Shown here: positions 25,733 through 33,291 of the stretch, piece by piece | Numbering within the stretch: position 1 is the stretch's first letter | How the letters are laid out: every line of letters begins with the position of its first letter | Assembly (NCBI GenBank): GCA_035555975.1 | Contig: DATMFV010000093.1 | Coordinates: 62,001-126,000, forward strand | Length of the DNA: 64,000 bases | Direction: 5' to 3' | Origin: DATMFV01 sp035555975 | GTDB taxonomy: Bacteria > Verrucomicrobiota > Verrucomicrobiia > Chthoniobacterales > Chthoniobacteraceae | Made by a program: the position numbers and the translations under genes | The notes under the pieces: generated by a model | What the model saw: the letters and a program-made list of their open reading frames with translations, nothing else | Databases searched by the model: none | Told to the model about the DNA's origin: nothing

Positions 25733-26449
25733 CTATCTTCTGGGCATGATCATCCGGATGCGGATTAAGTAGGCCGTCGTGCCGACGCGAGCCGGGTCGG
25801 GGTCCACCATTTCCACGTGCCCATCGACAAACAGGCCGGGGAACGCTCCCTTGTATCCGGCATGGTGGGGAGGATCCATAAAAGGGGAGTTGACGCTTGC
25901 GGCACTGAATGACGGCTGATATTTTCTCAGGAAATACGCGGGAATGTAATAAAGTTTTTGTGACGGGTGGACGATTTCGTTGTAACGAAGGACTCCAACC
26001 GTTTCGAAGTCGACCTGTTCCTTCATGTCATCGCCCATGTAATGGTTTTTGGCGTAGGAATCCCAACGGCTCGGCACGGGTCGGTCGTCATAGGCGCTGA
26101 TAAACAGGCTTTCAACGGCCGCAGCATTGGTGCCGCTTTTGGCGAGAAGATTCCAATCGCTGACCGTTTCAAGAAGCCCAATGTGATAAGCCAGTATTCT
26201 TTTGGAAGTATTCATGGTCGGCATCACCTGCTGATGTTCGGCGAGGTAGCTATGAAGCGCCGTTCCGATGGTGCGAAAGTTGGCGATCTCTTTCACCACT
26301 TTCCTGCCATTGAGCATTTTCCCGGCAGCCCCTGAGAGCAGGGCGATCAGAACACCGGCAATGGCCAGAACCACCAGCAGTTCGATCCAGGTAAAGCCGT
26401 GGCGGTCTGGAACCGACCGGATGTTGAGAGGGGAGAGGGGCAGCTTCAT
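25733..26449 (-). CDS. Pseudopilin with C-terminal DGHV motif (locus 1)
   Basis: This 238-residue protein from ATG 26449 (MKLPLSPLNI) has a prepilin signal: G18, then FTWIELLVVLAIAGVLIALL with Glu at +5. A TTG at 26491, overlapping the upstream stop, is an alternative start. The C-terminus has HHAGYKGAFPGLFVDGHVEMVDP, split here as HH-x9-LFVDGHV, a motif typical of the DUF1559-like/H-X9-DG pseudopilins found in bulk in PVC bacteria. It would be cleaved by a prepilin peptidase and could be exported by a type II secretion-like system. Its place beside secreted glycan enzymes is repeated in two other loci in the window. Confidence 0.82.
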   Translation of the reverse strand: MKLPLSPLNIRSVPDRHGFTWIELLVVLAIAGVLIALLSGAAGKMLNGRKVVKEIANFRTIGTALHSYLAEHQQVMPTMNTSKRILAYHIGLLETVSDWNLLAKSGTNAAAVESLFISAYDDRPVPSRWDSYAKNHYMGDDMKEQVDFETVGVLRYNEIVHPSQKLYYIPAYFLRKYQPSFSAASVNSPFMDPPHHAGYKGAFPGLFVDGHVEMVDPDPARVGTTAYLIRIRMIMPRR

Positions 26450-26480
26450 GATCCAGCGATGAAAGATGCACGATCGATGC

Positions 26481-27650
26481 TCAACCTTCAATGCCGCTCT
26501 TGCAGGTCAGGTTGACGGGTGGAATATCGCAGGGGCAGTTGCCGTTTCGAAGCGACTCGGTGCCATGGTAACCGGTGGCGACCGACATGCGGGCGTCGAG
26601 CGGTGTCGCGGCCTCTTTTGACGCCGGTTTACCTTGGATCACATCAAGAAATTCCTGCACGATGCGAGGGTCCGATCCGCCGTGCGCTCCTGCAAGGTAA
26701 GGGACTTTGTGGATCACATGTCCCTGCTCCTGATAGCCGCTCCGCCGGTTCCAGACATGAATGGCTGCTTCGCGCTCTTCGGTGGAACGGTCGCCGTAGT
26801 TCTCGATCCGTCCCTCGGTGCCGATGATGGTGTAGTTGCGGACATCGTCCGGCGTATAGTGAGACTGGAGATAGCAAGCCTGAACCCCGTTGGCCAGTTG
26901 CATCAGGATCATGCTGGAGTCTTCCACATCGATGTTCGGGCTATAACCCGTGGTGGTTGCGGGCGGCCAGTGATCGTTGTTTTTGACGACGGGAGGTTGC
27001 GGCGTGTCGGGATGGCGACGCGGCAGCTTGTCGTAAACCGAGAGTTTACCCATGCCAACGACCCGCCGGGTGTACGCTCCCGCCAGCCAGTGGATCACGT
27101 CGATGTCGTGCGCTCCCTTCTGGAGAAGCAGTCCGTGGCTATGGCGGCGTTCCGAATGCCAATCTTTGAAATAGGCATCGCCGCCGTAGGAGATGAAGTG
27201 ACGGCACCAGATGCTCTGGACTTCGCCGATGGTCCCGGCGTCGATGAGCGCCTTCATCTTTTGCATGACCGGGGAAAAGCGCATGTTGTGGCCGAGGTAG
27301 AGGAGCGTTCCCCGGGCTTTGGCTGCGGCGAGGATGCGGTCGCACCCTTCCACGCTGATCGCCATCGGTTTTTCCAGATAGATTGCCTTTCCGGCTTCCA
27401 TGGCGGCGAGGGTGTGTTCCTCGTGCAGATAGTCGGGCGTGCAGATGAACACGGCGTCGAGCGGTTGTCGGAGCAGTTCGCGGTAGTCGCCGGTGATGAA
27501 GAAATCCGGTCCGTAGATTTCCTTCATCCCGGCAATCCGTTCGGGATGAAGGGTGGAAGCGGCGACCAGATGGATGCCGTTTTCAGGTTGATGAGCCAGC
27601 CGGGCGATTTTTCCCCGGCGTTCGGCTCCGATGACGCCGATTTTTAACAT
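26481..27650 (-). CDS. Gfo/Idh/MocA-family oxidoreductase
   Basis: This 389-residue NAD(P)-dependent sugar or inositol dehydrogenase-like enzyme is probably cytoplasmic. The Rossmann motif is GVIGAERRGK near residue 5, a slightly degenerate GxGxxG. Substrate-side motifs are FICTPDYLHEEH and YLEKPMAIS (the family EKP). LLQKGAHDIDVIHWLAGA carries the conserved Asp/His region. Its ATG overlaps the stop of the PEP-CTERM gene by 7 nt (ATGTTAA). It likely acts on a sugar released by the secreted members of the locus (inference). Confidence 0.88.
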   Translation of the reverse strand: MLKIGVIGAERRGKIARLAHQPENGIHLVAASTLHPERIAGMKEIYGPDFFITGDYRELLRQPLDAVFICTPDYLHEEHTLAAMEAGKAIYLEKPMAISVEGCDRILAAAKARGTLLYLGHNMRFSPVMQKMKALIDAGTIGEVQSIWCRHFISYGGDAYFKDWHSERRHSHGLLLQKGAHDIDVIHWLAGAYTRRVVGMGKLSVYDKLPRRHPDTPQPPVVKNNDHWPPATTTGYSPNIDVEDSSMILMQLANGVQACYLQSHYTPDDVRNYTIIGTEGRIENYGDRSTEEREAAIHVWNRRSGYQEQGHVIHKVPYLAGAHGGSDPRIVQEFLDVIQGKPASKEAATPLDARMSVATGYHGTESLRNGNCPCDIPPVNLTCKSGIEG

Positions 27651-29335
27651 AATCTGATGCTTTGCCTTTTCTGATACCGCCGCCAGCCGACAAGGCCCGC
27701 CAGCCCCATCAGCAGGAGAGCGGTTTCACGCGGCTCGGGAATGGCGTCCACCTGCAGAGAGATGGTCGTGCCGTCTCCATAAAAGGTTGCTGTATAGCCG
27801 CCAAAGCCACTGCCTGCGTTGAGCAGCCCGGCGAGCGTATCGAGTTCATTTTCCGTGATGGAACTGAAGGTCAAGAGGTTGAAGACACCCTCCTGTATAC
27901 CAAGAACGTTGACATCAATGCCACCACTGAAAAGCTGCAAGCCTCCGGCATGGTAATTGGAAAAGTGAAGCGAGTCGCTGGTGTTGTCCGCACCGAGCCG
28001 GAAGCGGAAGGAGGAGCCTTCCTCCATGTCGAGGATCGTCGCCCCGAGGTTGTCTGCCCCGTTGAGGGTCAGCTTGGTCGCTTCGTGGGTGAGCAGGTGA
28101 GCCGAAGGGGCGATGCTTCCCCCGGTGTGAACCGTGATGGTATTGCCCACCTCGGTCCCGTCTTCGTCCTCTTCATCGGCAAAGACCAGCCGTGTGCCGG
28201 GAGCAATGAAACCCTTTCCGGCCAGAATCCCCGTCCCGCCGACTTCCACGGGACCGGTTCCCAGCCCGCTGCTCGTGGTGGTGGTGTTGGTGACCGCGAG
28301 AACGCCTTCGTTGATCGTGGTCGTTCCGGAGTAGGTGTTTCCCGCGCTCCGTGAAAAAACCTGGGTTCCCGTTCCCGTTTTCAGGATGGTCAGTTTGGCC
28401 GGGTTGTTGACGTTGATATAATCCTGAAGCGTTCCGGAGAAGGTTTCCGCAGACGCGTTTTTGCTGTTGATATGGAGCGTGCCGGCGGTGCCGTTATTAG
28501 TGCTGTTGTCTCCTACCCGGACCAAACCGTTGCCCGAAAGGGAGAAGACCTCTACGGTGCCGGTGCTATTGCCGTTGCCACCGAGGACCAGTTTTCCAGT
28601 GCCTGAGAGCTGAAGGTGCCCGAGCTGGATGTGGTTCGTTTCCGGGTTCCGGTTTTGTACCCCCCTAAAGAAGAGAGAGGTGCCAGTGGAAACCGTGGTT
28701 TTGCCTGTGACATTGAAGGCATCCAGGCCGCCAATGGAATTGGTCGAAGTACCAAACCCGATATTGAAGGTCCCGCTATTGATATTCAGGTCGCCGATCA
28801 CGAGGCTCAGAGACTGCTCCACGTTGCTGATCTTGCCGTTGGCTACGGCGGTCGATTGGCTTCCGTTTTTGGTCAGGGTGTTTACCGTGAGCGTCCGGGT
28901 GCCGTCTGCAAAGATGTATTGGGCATCCGGATCGACCCCGATTGCCGGTGCCGCGTATTCCAGCAGATTGATGTGGATATCGTCCACATTGACAATGATA
29001 TCGCGCCGGTCGGCAAGGGCGATGATCTTCACCGAGTCCGCCACGGTTTTGGGGATGTCACCGACGCCAGTCACCCTCGTCCAGTTGCCGGAGGTGTTCC
29101 AGTTGGCTCTCTGGGCGGAAAAATTTGACTCAAATTCATTGGCGCCCTGCAAAGAAGAGATGCCGGGCAAAAGCAGGGTGCAGGCCAGACTTCCAGAGAG
29201 CAGTTTTGGCAGCCTTGAGCGCCATCGTTTTGAGGTGCTGGTTTTTGAGGTGCTGGTTTTTGAGGTGCTGGTTTTTACAACTGATGGAACCGCAGTCGGC
29301 GAAATAGGCTGGATCATGGTGTTCATCGGTCTCAT
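27644..29335 (-). CDS. PEP-CTERM surface protein with beta-helix repeats (locus 1)
   Basis: This protein of about 563 residues starts at ATG 29335, with ATG 29326 and 29317 also possible; none has a good ribosome site. The N-terminus holds five-residue KTSTS-type repeats and a basic stretch, then a hydrophobic export segment (LLSGSLACTLLLPGISSL). The body is rich in Asn/Gly/Thr with autotransporter-style beta-helix sequence, including the passenger-associated GNTYSGTTTINEGVLAV. The C-terminus is a PEP-CTERM sorting signal: IPEPRETALLLMGLAGLVGWRRYQ. Such proteins are processed by an exosortase and displayed at the surface; no exosortase is in the window. It is the first gene of the leftward locus, opposite the AraC regulator. 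Confidence 0.85.
   Translation of the reverse strand: MRPMNTMIQPISPTAVPSVVKTSTSKTSTSKTSTSKRWRSRLPKLLSGSLACTLLLPGISSLQGANEFESNFSAQRANWNTSGNWTRVTGVGDIPKTVADSVKIIALADRRDIIVNVDDIHINLLEYAAPAIGVDPDAQYIFADGTRTLTVNTLTKNGSQSTAVANGKISNVEQSLSLVIGDLNINSGTFNIGFGTSTNSIGGLDAFNVTGKTTVSTGTSLFFRGVQNRNPETNHIQLGHLQLSGTGKLVLGGNGNSTGTVEVFSLSGNGLVRVGDNSTNNGTAGTLHINSKNASAETFSGTLQDYINVNNPAKLTILKTGTGTQVFSRSAGNTYSGTTTINEGVLAVTNTTTTSSGLGTGPVEVGGTGILAGKGFIAPGTRLVFADEEDEDGTEVGNTITVHTGGSIAPSAHLLTHEATKLTLNGADNLGATILDMEEGSSFRFRLGADNTSDSLHFSNYHAGGLQLFSGGIDVNVLGIQEGVFNLLTFSSITENELDTLAGLLNAGSGFGGYTATFYGDGTTISLQVDAIPEPRETALLLMGLAGLVGWRRYQKRQSIRLC
29231..29275. repeat. Three perfect 15-nt tandem repeats inside the PEP-CTERM gene
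   Basis: The unit TGAGGTGCTGGTTTT occurs three times without change. Being 15 nt long it stays in frame and encodes KTSTS-type units in the pre-signal N-terminus. Perfect identity suggests recent slippage. Confidence 0.9.
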
Positions 29336-29523
29336 GGGGAAAGGGGGGCTGGACGTTTGAAACACTTTAAGGTTTACTTTTGGCGGCAACCATAGTTTAA
29401 CGCGACTTACTTTTATAAAAACACGACTCGGGCTTTGTTTTCAGGATTTAGGGGTTGGTTTCGCTGCCGGAAGCGTTACATGGTTCCCGCCTGATGTGGC
29501 CACGTGAAAGAACTTCCGCTGAG
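29336..29523. promoter_or_regulatory. Divergent control region of carbohydrate locus 1
   Basis: This AT-rich region lies between the PEP-CTERM gene and the divergent AraC regulator. A direct repeat TTACTTTT occurs at 29374-29381 and 29407-29414, 33 bp apart, about three helical turns. This is the arrangement expected for two AraC-type half-sites on one DNA face. It is a candidate operator only. Confidence 0.4.
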
Positions 29524-30432
29524 ATGGACTGGAGAACGATCAGGGTGGTGCCGAAAGCGAATTCCTGCGGCTTTATCACCTGGACCAAGGCGCACCGGGC
29601 CAAACCGGAGTGGTTCAAGCGACAGATCACGACCTTTGATCTCTGGATCGTGGCGGGTGGGTACGGAGAGGTCCGACTGAAGGACGGGCGGGTGTTTGAG
29701 ATGAAGCGGGGGAGCCTCTTTTATCTTTACCCCGATCTGGTGGAGGAGGCATGGCAGCAGCCGGGACGGGAGCGGGTCTCCATGTTCTGGTTTCACCATC
29801 AGCTTTGGCGAAACGATATCGAATTGACTCCGGCGGATTTGGGCGACCTGCCGTTTTGCCATGAGACCGTCGATATCGGGTTTTATGAGACGATTGCCCA
29901 GAAGCTGCTGGCGTTGATGAATTTTCATCTCGCCTTTACGCTGGATGAGTTTGCGCAGCGCAGGGCCGAGGCCGCCGTTTTGCTTCAGGGGCTCATCATG
30001 GATTTTGAGCACCATGCGCGGCTTGTCGGGGAAGCCAACCGGCAACTGGTTCCGGCACAACACCTGATGGTGCGTCGCCTCGCTCTGAAGGTCTCCCAGA
30101 ATCCCGAGCTGTTCCGGCATCCGGGCGATCTCGCCAAAAGGGCCGGGTACAACAAGGATTATCTCGCGCGGCTTTTTCGCGAAGTTCTGGATGAGTCGCC
30201 CCGGGAGGTGATTCTCAATGCCCGCATTCAGAAAGCGAAACGGCTTTTGAGCCTGACGCGGTTGCCGCTCAACATGAGCGATGTCGCGGAGATGTGCGGC
30301 TACCAGAATGTGTTTTATTTTTCGAACCAGTTCAAGCAGCGCACCGGGTATTCACCTTCGGAGTTCAGGAAAAAGGCCAATGTTTCGGGCAATGTGCCGG
30401 GGAACTGGACGGAGGCCCCGCCGCAGGAGTGA
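29524..30432 (+). CDS. AraC-family transcriptional regulator (locus 1)
   Basis: About 302 residues from ATG 29524 (MDWRTIRVV); ATG 29494 and TTG 29455 are in frame upstream. The N-terminal half looks like a cupin-type sugar-sensing domain (FDLWIVAGGYGEVRL, KRGSLFYLYPDLVEEAWQ). The C-terminal half has two helix-turn-helices: HPGDLAKRAGYNKDYLARLFRE, then MSDVAEMCGYQNVFYFSNQF with the family ending GYSPSEFRK. It is divergent from the locus and likely activates it in response to a sugar (inference). Confidence 0.9.
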   Translation: MDWRTIRVVPKANSCGFITWTKAHRAKPEWFKRQITTFDLWIVAGGYGEVRLKDGRVFEMKRGSLFYLYPDLVEEAWQQPGRERVSMFWFHHQLWRNDIELTPADLGDLPFCHETVDIGFYETIAQKLLALMNFHLAFTLDEFAQRRAEAAVLLQGLIMDFEHHARLVGEANRQLVPAQHLMVRRLALKVSQNPELFRHPGDLAKRAGYNKDYLARLFREVLDESPREVILNARIQKAKRLLSLTRLPLNMSDVAEMCGYQNVFYFSNQFKQRTGYSPSEFRKKANVSGNVPGNWTEAPPQE

Positions 30433-30445
30433 TCCAGGGGCGGCG

Positions 30446-30532
30446 GGTCGCGACCTTTCAGGCCGCATGACGGGATGCCGTCCATTCCCGGCCCGTTGGG
30501 CCGGGCTGAGGAATGGACGGCCCGTTGGGCCT
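30446..30532. repeat. Multi-hairpin repeat, partial copy C
   Basis: This is the right half of the element seen at 18537 and 57005: a degraded GGTC/GACC hairpin, then CCCGGCCC-GTT-GGGCCGGG, GGCTGAGGAATGG, and GGCCC-GTT-GGGCC. The left half, with AAC-loop hairpins, is missing. It lies between the AraC gene and the TonB-dependent receptor gene, which converge here. Confidence 0.8.
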
Positions 30533-30573
30533 CAAGGAAGGAGGATTCCCGGAAAGGAACCGGGTTCCCGGGG

Positions 30574-32709
30574 CTAAAACTCCGTGCGCAGGCCGACGAG
30601 GATGCTGCGGCCGGGGAGCGGCGCGATCTCCTTGAGGAAGGAGGTGTGCAGGCGGGCTTCCTCGTCGGTCAGGTTGGTGCCGCGCAGGTAGAGGTCGATC
30701 GTGGCCGGACCGGCCTGCCACCGGTAGGTCAGGCTGGCGTTGAGGAGGAGGTAGCTATCGGTCGGCAGTTCGTAGTCGGCGGTGCGGTTCTGCCGCGCGG
30801 AATACTGCGCTTCGAGCCGTGCGCCGAAGCTTTTGTATTGATAGGCAAGCGCGCCCGTGGCCCGGAACGGGGGGATGCGCGGCAGCGAGCGCCCGGTCCG
30901 CCGGTCGCGGGTATGGACATAGTCGGCCCGCAGTTCCAGGTTCAACCCGTGATAGCTACCCATTTCGGTCGACCCGGAAAGGGTTTCCTCCCTGTTCAAA
31001 CCTTCGGTGGTTTCGAGCGTCGGGGTGATGAGGTGGAAGATGGTCTCCACCTCCCCGCCGAAGAAATCGGCGTCCGTGGCGCTAAACTCGTAGATCGGCA
31101 GGCCAGGTTCGCCCGGTTCCCCGACCCACTCCGCGCCGGTTGGCGAGAGAGCGATGAAGTCGTTGAAACGGTTATAGAAGAGGCTGGCGCTGCCGGTGAC
31201 GAAGCCGGTCTGTTTGCGCAGGGTGAGGTCGAAGCCGAGCGAGCGCTCCAGCCCGAGCGAGCGGTCGCCGATCTCGAACGAGTCGGTGGCGATATGGGGG
31301 CCGTCGGCAAAGAGTTCCACGTAGGTCGGGGCGCGCTGGGTGTAGGCGACGTTGAAGGCGAGCGCGTACGCCTCCACCGGGGTCCAGACAACGCCGGCGG
31401 AACCGCTCAGCGAATGGAAATCGCGCGTATCGCCGGGGCCGAAGAGGGCGTTGGAACTGCTGGCAACGTCAGTATAGTCATAACGGATGCCGAACTGGTA
31501 GCGAAACGCGTCGACGGCGATCTCCTCAAAGAGAAACGCGGCGTGACGGTGGGTCTCGGTCGGCGGGAGAAACGCCTCTTCACCGAGGGCGGAGAAGTCG
31601 GAGTGCTCCGTCTGATAGCCGATGACCCCTTCAAAGGGCCCCACCTTTTCGTGCGCCAGTTCAAAACGGCCGTCGAATCCCCTGATCCGGAAGAGGGTAC
31701 CGGTTTGCTCCCCTTCAAACTCGGTGTGCCGGTAGTCGGAATGCGTCAACTGGTAGCGGATCGCCTTGATGCCGGGCAGCGGCGTGAAAAACGCCCCCCT
31801 GCCGTCCCAGCGGCGCTGGTGCAGGTCGATCGTCACATCGGGCTCCGCCACGGTGCCGTAGTTGGAGTTGTAACCCGAGTAGGCGAGACCGAAATAGCCG
31901 CGCTCCCAGATGTACGAGGCACCCGCGCTCCCCCCTTCGCTTTCGGTGAAGCTGTTGGGGAGGACGTTGCGGGGTTCCTTTTCCCCCGGTTCGAGCGGTT
32001 CGCGCCTGCGGAGCCGCTCGCTGCGGGCGAAGCCGGGGATGCGGACATCCTCGGTCTTGCGCTTGAACCCGTCGAGGTGGAAGACGACCGGCCCGAGACC
32101 GAACTCGACGAGACCGGAGGCGGAACGCTCTTCGTCGACCGAGTTAAAGCGGCTCTCCAGCACGCCCCGGACCGGCAGGTCGAGCAGCCCCGGTTCGATG
32201 CGTTCGTCCGGAATGCGGTTGTCGATGACGTTGACCACGCCTCCAACGCTGTTGGGACCGTAGAGGAGGGTCGCCGGGCCGCGGACGATCTCGACCTTCT
32301 CAATGGTGAGCGGGTCGAGCGTGACGGCGTGGTCCGGGCTGACGTTGGAGACATCGAGCGCGGTGACGCCGTTGTTGAGGATGCGGATGCGGTCGTCGGA
32401 GAGGCCGCGAATGACCGGGCGGCTCGCCCCGGGTCCGAAATAGGTGGAACTGACGCCCGGCTGCTGCCCGAGCGTTTCGCCCAGGGTTGGTTGCAGGCGG
32501 AGTTGCAGCTCCTTGCCGCTCAAAACGGTGACCGGCTGGGCCTGTTCAAAGAGGGTGCGCTCCAGCGGGGCGGCGGTGACGACCACTTCGTCGAGAAAGG
32601 TCATCGTCGGGTCGTCCGCGGGGGCGGTATCGGTGGAAAGGTCGGTTTGGGCCAGCGCAAGGCGGGCGAGGAAAAGAGCGGAAAAGGAAAAAAGAAAACG
32701 GAGTTTCAT
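30574..32709 (-). CDS. TonB-dependent outer-membrane receptor
   Basis: This 711-residue protein starts at ATG 32709 with signal peptide MKLRFLFSFSALFLARLALA. The plug domain (about 50-160) includes EVVVTAAPLERTLFEQAQPV, RPVIRGLSDDRIRILNNGV and VEIVRGPATLLYGPNSVGGV, all classical TonB-receptor motifs. A 22-stranded barrel follows and ends LPGRSILVGLRTEF with terminal Phe. A ~30-residue charged insert in the barrel contains EKEPRNVLPN. The substrate is unknown. The small His-rich protein encoded upstream would fit a metal or metal-complex receptor (inference), energised by the TonB system at 18874-20854. Confidence 0.93.
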   Translation of the reverse strand: MKLRFLFSFSALFLARLALAQTDLSTDTAPADDPTMTFLDEVVVTAAPLERTLFEQAQPVTVLSGKELQLRLQPTLGETLGQQPGVSSTYFGPGASRPVIRGLSDDRIRILNNGVTALDVSNVSPDHAVTLDPLTIEKVEIVRGPATLLYGPNSVGGVVNVIDNRIPDERIEPGLLDLPVRGVLESRFNSVDEERSASGLVEFGLGPVVFHLDGFKRKTEDVRIPGFARSERLRRREPLEPGEKEPRNVLPNSFTESEGGSAGASYIWERGYFGLAYSGYNSNYGTVAEPDVTIDLHQRRWDGRGAFFTPLPGIKAIRYQLTHSDYRHTEFEGEQTGTLFRIRGFDGRFELAHEKVGPFEGVIGYQTEHSDFSALGEEAFLPPTETHRHAAFLFEEIAVDAFRYQFGIRYDYTDVASSSNALFGPGDTRDFHSLSGSAGVVWTPVEAYALAFNVAYTQRAPTYVELFADGPHIATDSFEIGDRSLGLERSLGFDLTLRKQTGFVTGSASLFYNRFNDFIALSPTGAEWVGEPGEPGLPIYEFSATDADFFGGEVETIFHLITPTLETTEGLNREETLSGSTEMGSYHGLNLELRADYVHTRDRRTGRSLPRIPPFRATGALAYQYKSFGARLEAQYSARQNRTADYELPTDSYLLLNASLTYRWQAGPATIDLYLRGTNLTDEEARLHTSFLKEIAPLPGRSILVGLRTEF

Positions 32710-32722
32710 CAGGTGATGGATC

Positions 32723-32767
32723 AAAAAAATGGGTGCGCCATGGCTCGGGGATAGCCCCGGAGGCGCA
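32723..32767 (-). promoter_or_regulatory. Terminator-like hairpin in the leader of the TonB-dependent receptor
   Basis: Read leftwards, TGCGCC (32767-32762) pairs with GGCGCA (32739-32734), enclosing CGGGG-N4-CCCCG, and is followed by CCCA and seven Ts (32729-32723). This intrinsic-terminator shape lies between the small gene ending at 32842 and the receptor ATG at 32709, so it may attenuate receptor expression. A second hairpin, GGGCGGA-N6-TCCGCCC at 32782-32801, lies upstream of it. Confidence 0.6.
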
Positions 32768-32841
32768 GGGAAAGAATGGATGGGCGGAGAAGAGTCCGCC
32801 CTCCGCGGTGCGAAAGCGCTAAAAGAAACGGTAGGGGCGCT

Positions 32842-33141
32842 CTACCGGCGAGGCGGCGCGCGTTCCCGGATCGCGTTCTCCAGCCGGGGCGGGAAGAGAT
32901 CCCGCGCGGTTTCGAGCCGCAGCACTTCCACGCAACGCAACGCCACCGGGGGGAGCGTCGGCGCGGGAGCCGCACCGTGCAGCGCCCCGTTCATGAACAG
33001 GGTCACGGCGCACTCGTGGCTGCCGTTGTGCGCGTCGTGGTGCACTTTTTCGTGCCACTGCGGAGCGACGGCGATCGCTGCCACGGCCAGCAGGTGCGCG
33101 ATCAGCGCAACGGCCAGAAGGGAGCGAAAGGGACGAGTCAT
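32842..33141 (-). CDS. Small membrane-anchored His-rich protein next to the receptor
   Basis: The protein has 99 residues from ATG 33141 (MTRPFRSLLAVALIAHLLAVAAIAVA), with one hydrophobic N-terminal segment. The following stretch WHEKVHHDAHNGSHECAV has five His, one Cys and acidic residues, a likely metal-binding patch outside the membrane. The rest is Pro/Arg-rich. The length and pattern recall small DUF2946-like periplasmic proteins found near metal receptors, but I am not certain. It precedes the TonB-dependent receptor in the same direction, separated by a terminator-like hairpin. Confidence 0.6.
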   Translation of the reverse strand: MTRPFRSLLAVALIAHLLAVAAIAVAPQWHEKVHHDAHNGSHECAVTLFMNGALHGAAPAPTLPPVALRCVEVLRLETARDLFPPRLENAIRERAPPRR

Positions 33142-33291
33142 CGCGACGCTTTTACCCGGTTTGGCGGGGCAATCAAGCCTTTGGTTCGCTCCCTGCGCTT
33201 CATTTTTGCTCATCGCAACCTTTCCATTTCTTCTTTTTCTGGCATAAAAAATGCCGACAAGAAGAAACGTTCTCCCCCCCCCTTTCCCACC

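Noticed and set aside
32734..32767. Cobalamin riboswitch in front of the TonB-dependent receptor
   Set aside because: The structured leader is too short and no B12-box-like core is visible; a plain hairpin with a T-tract explains it better.
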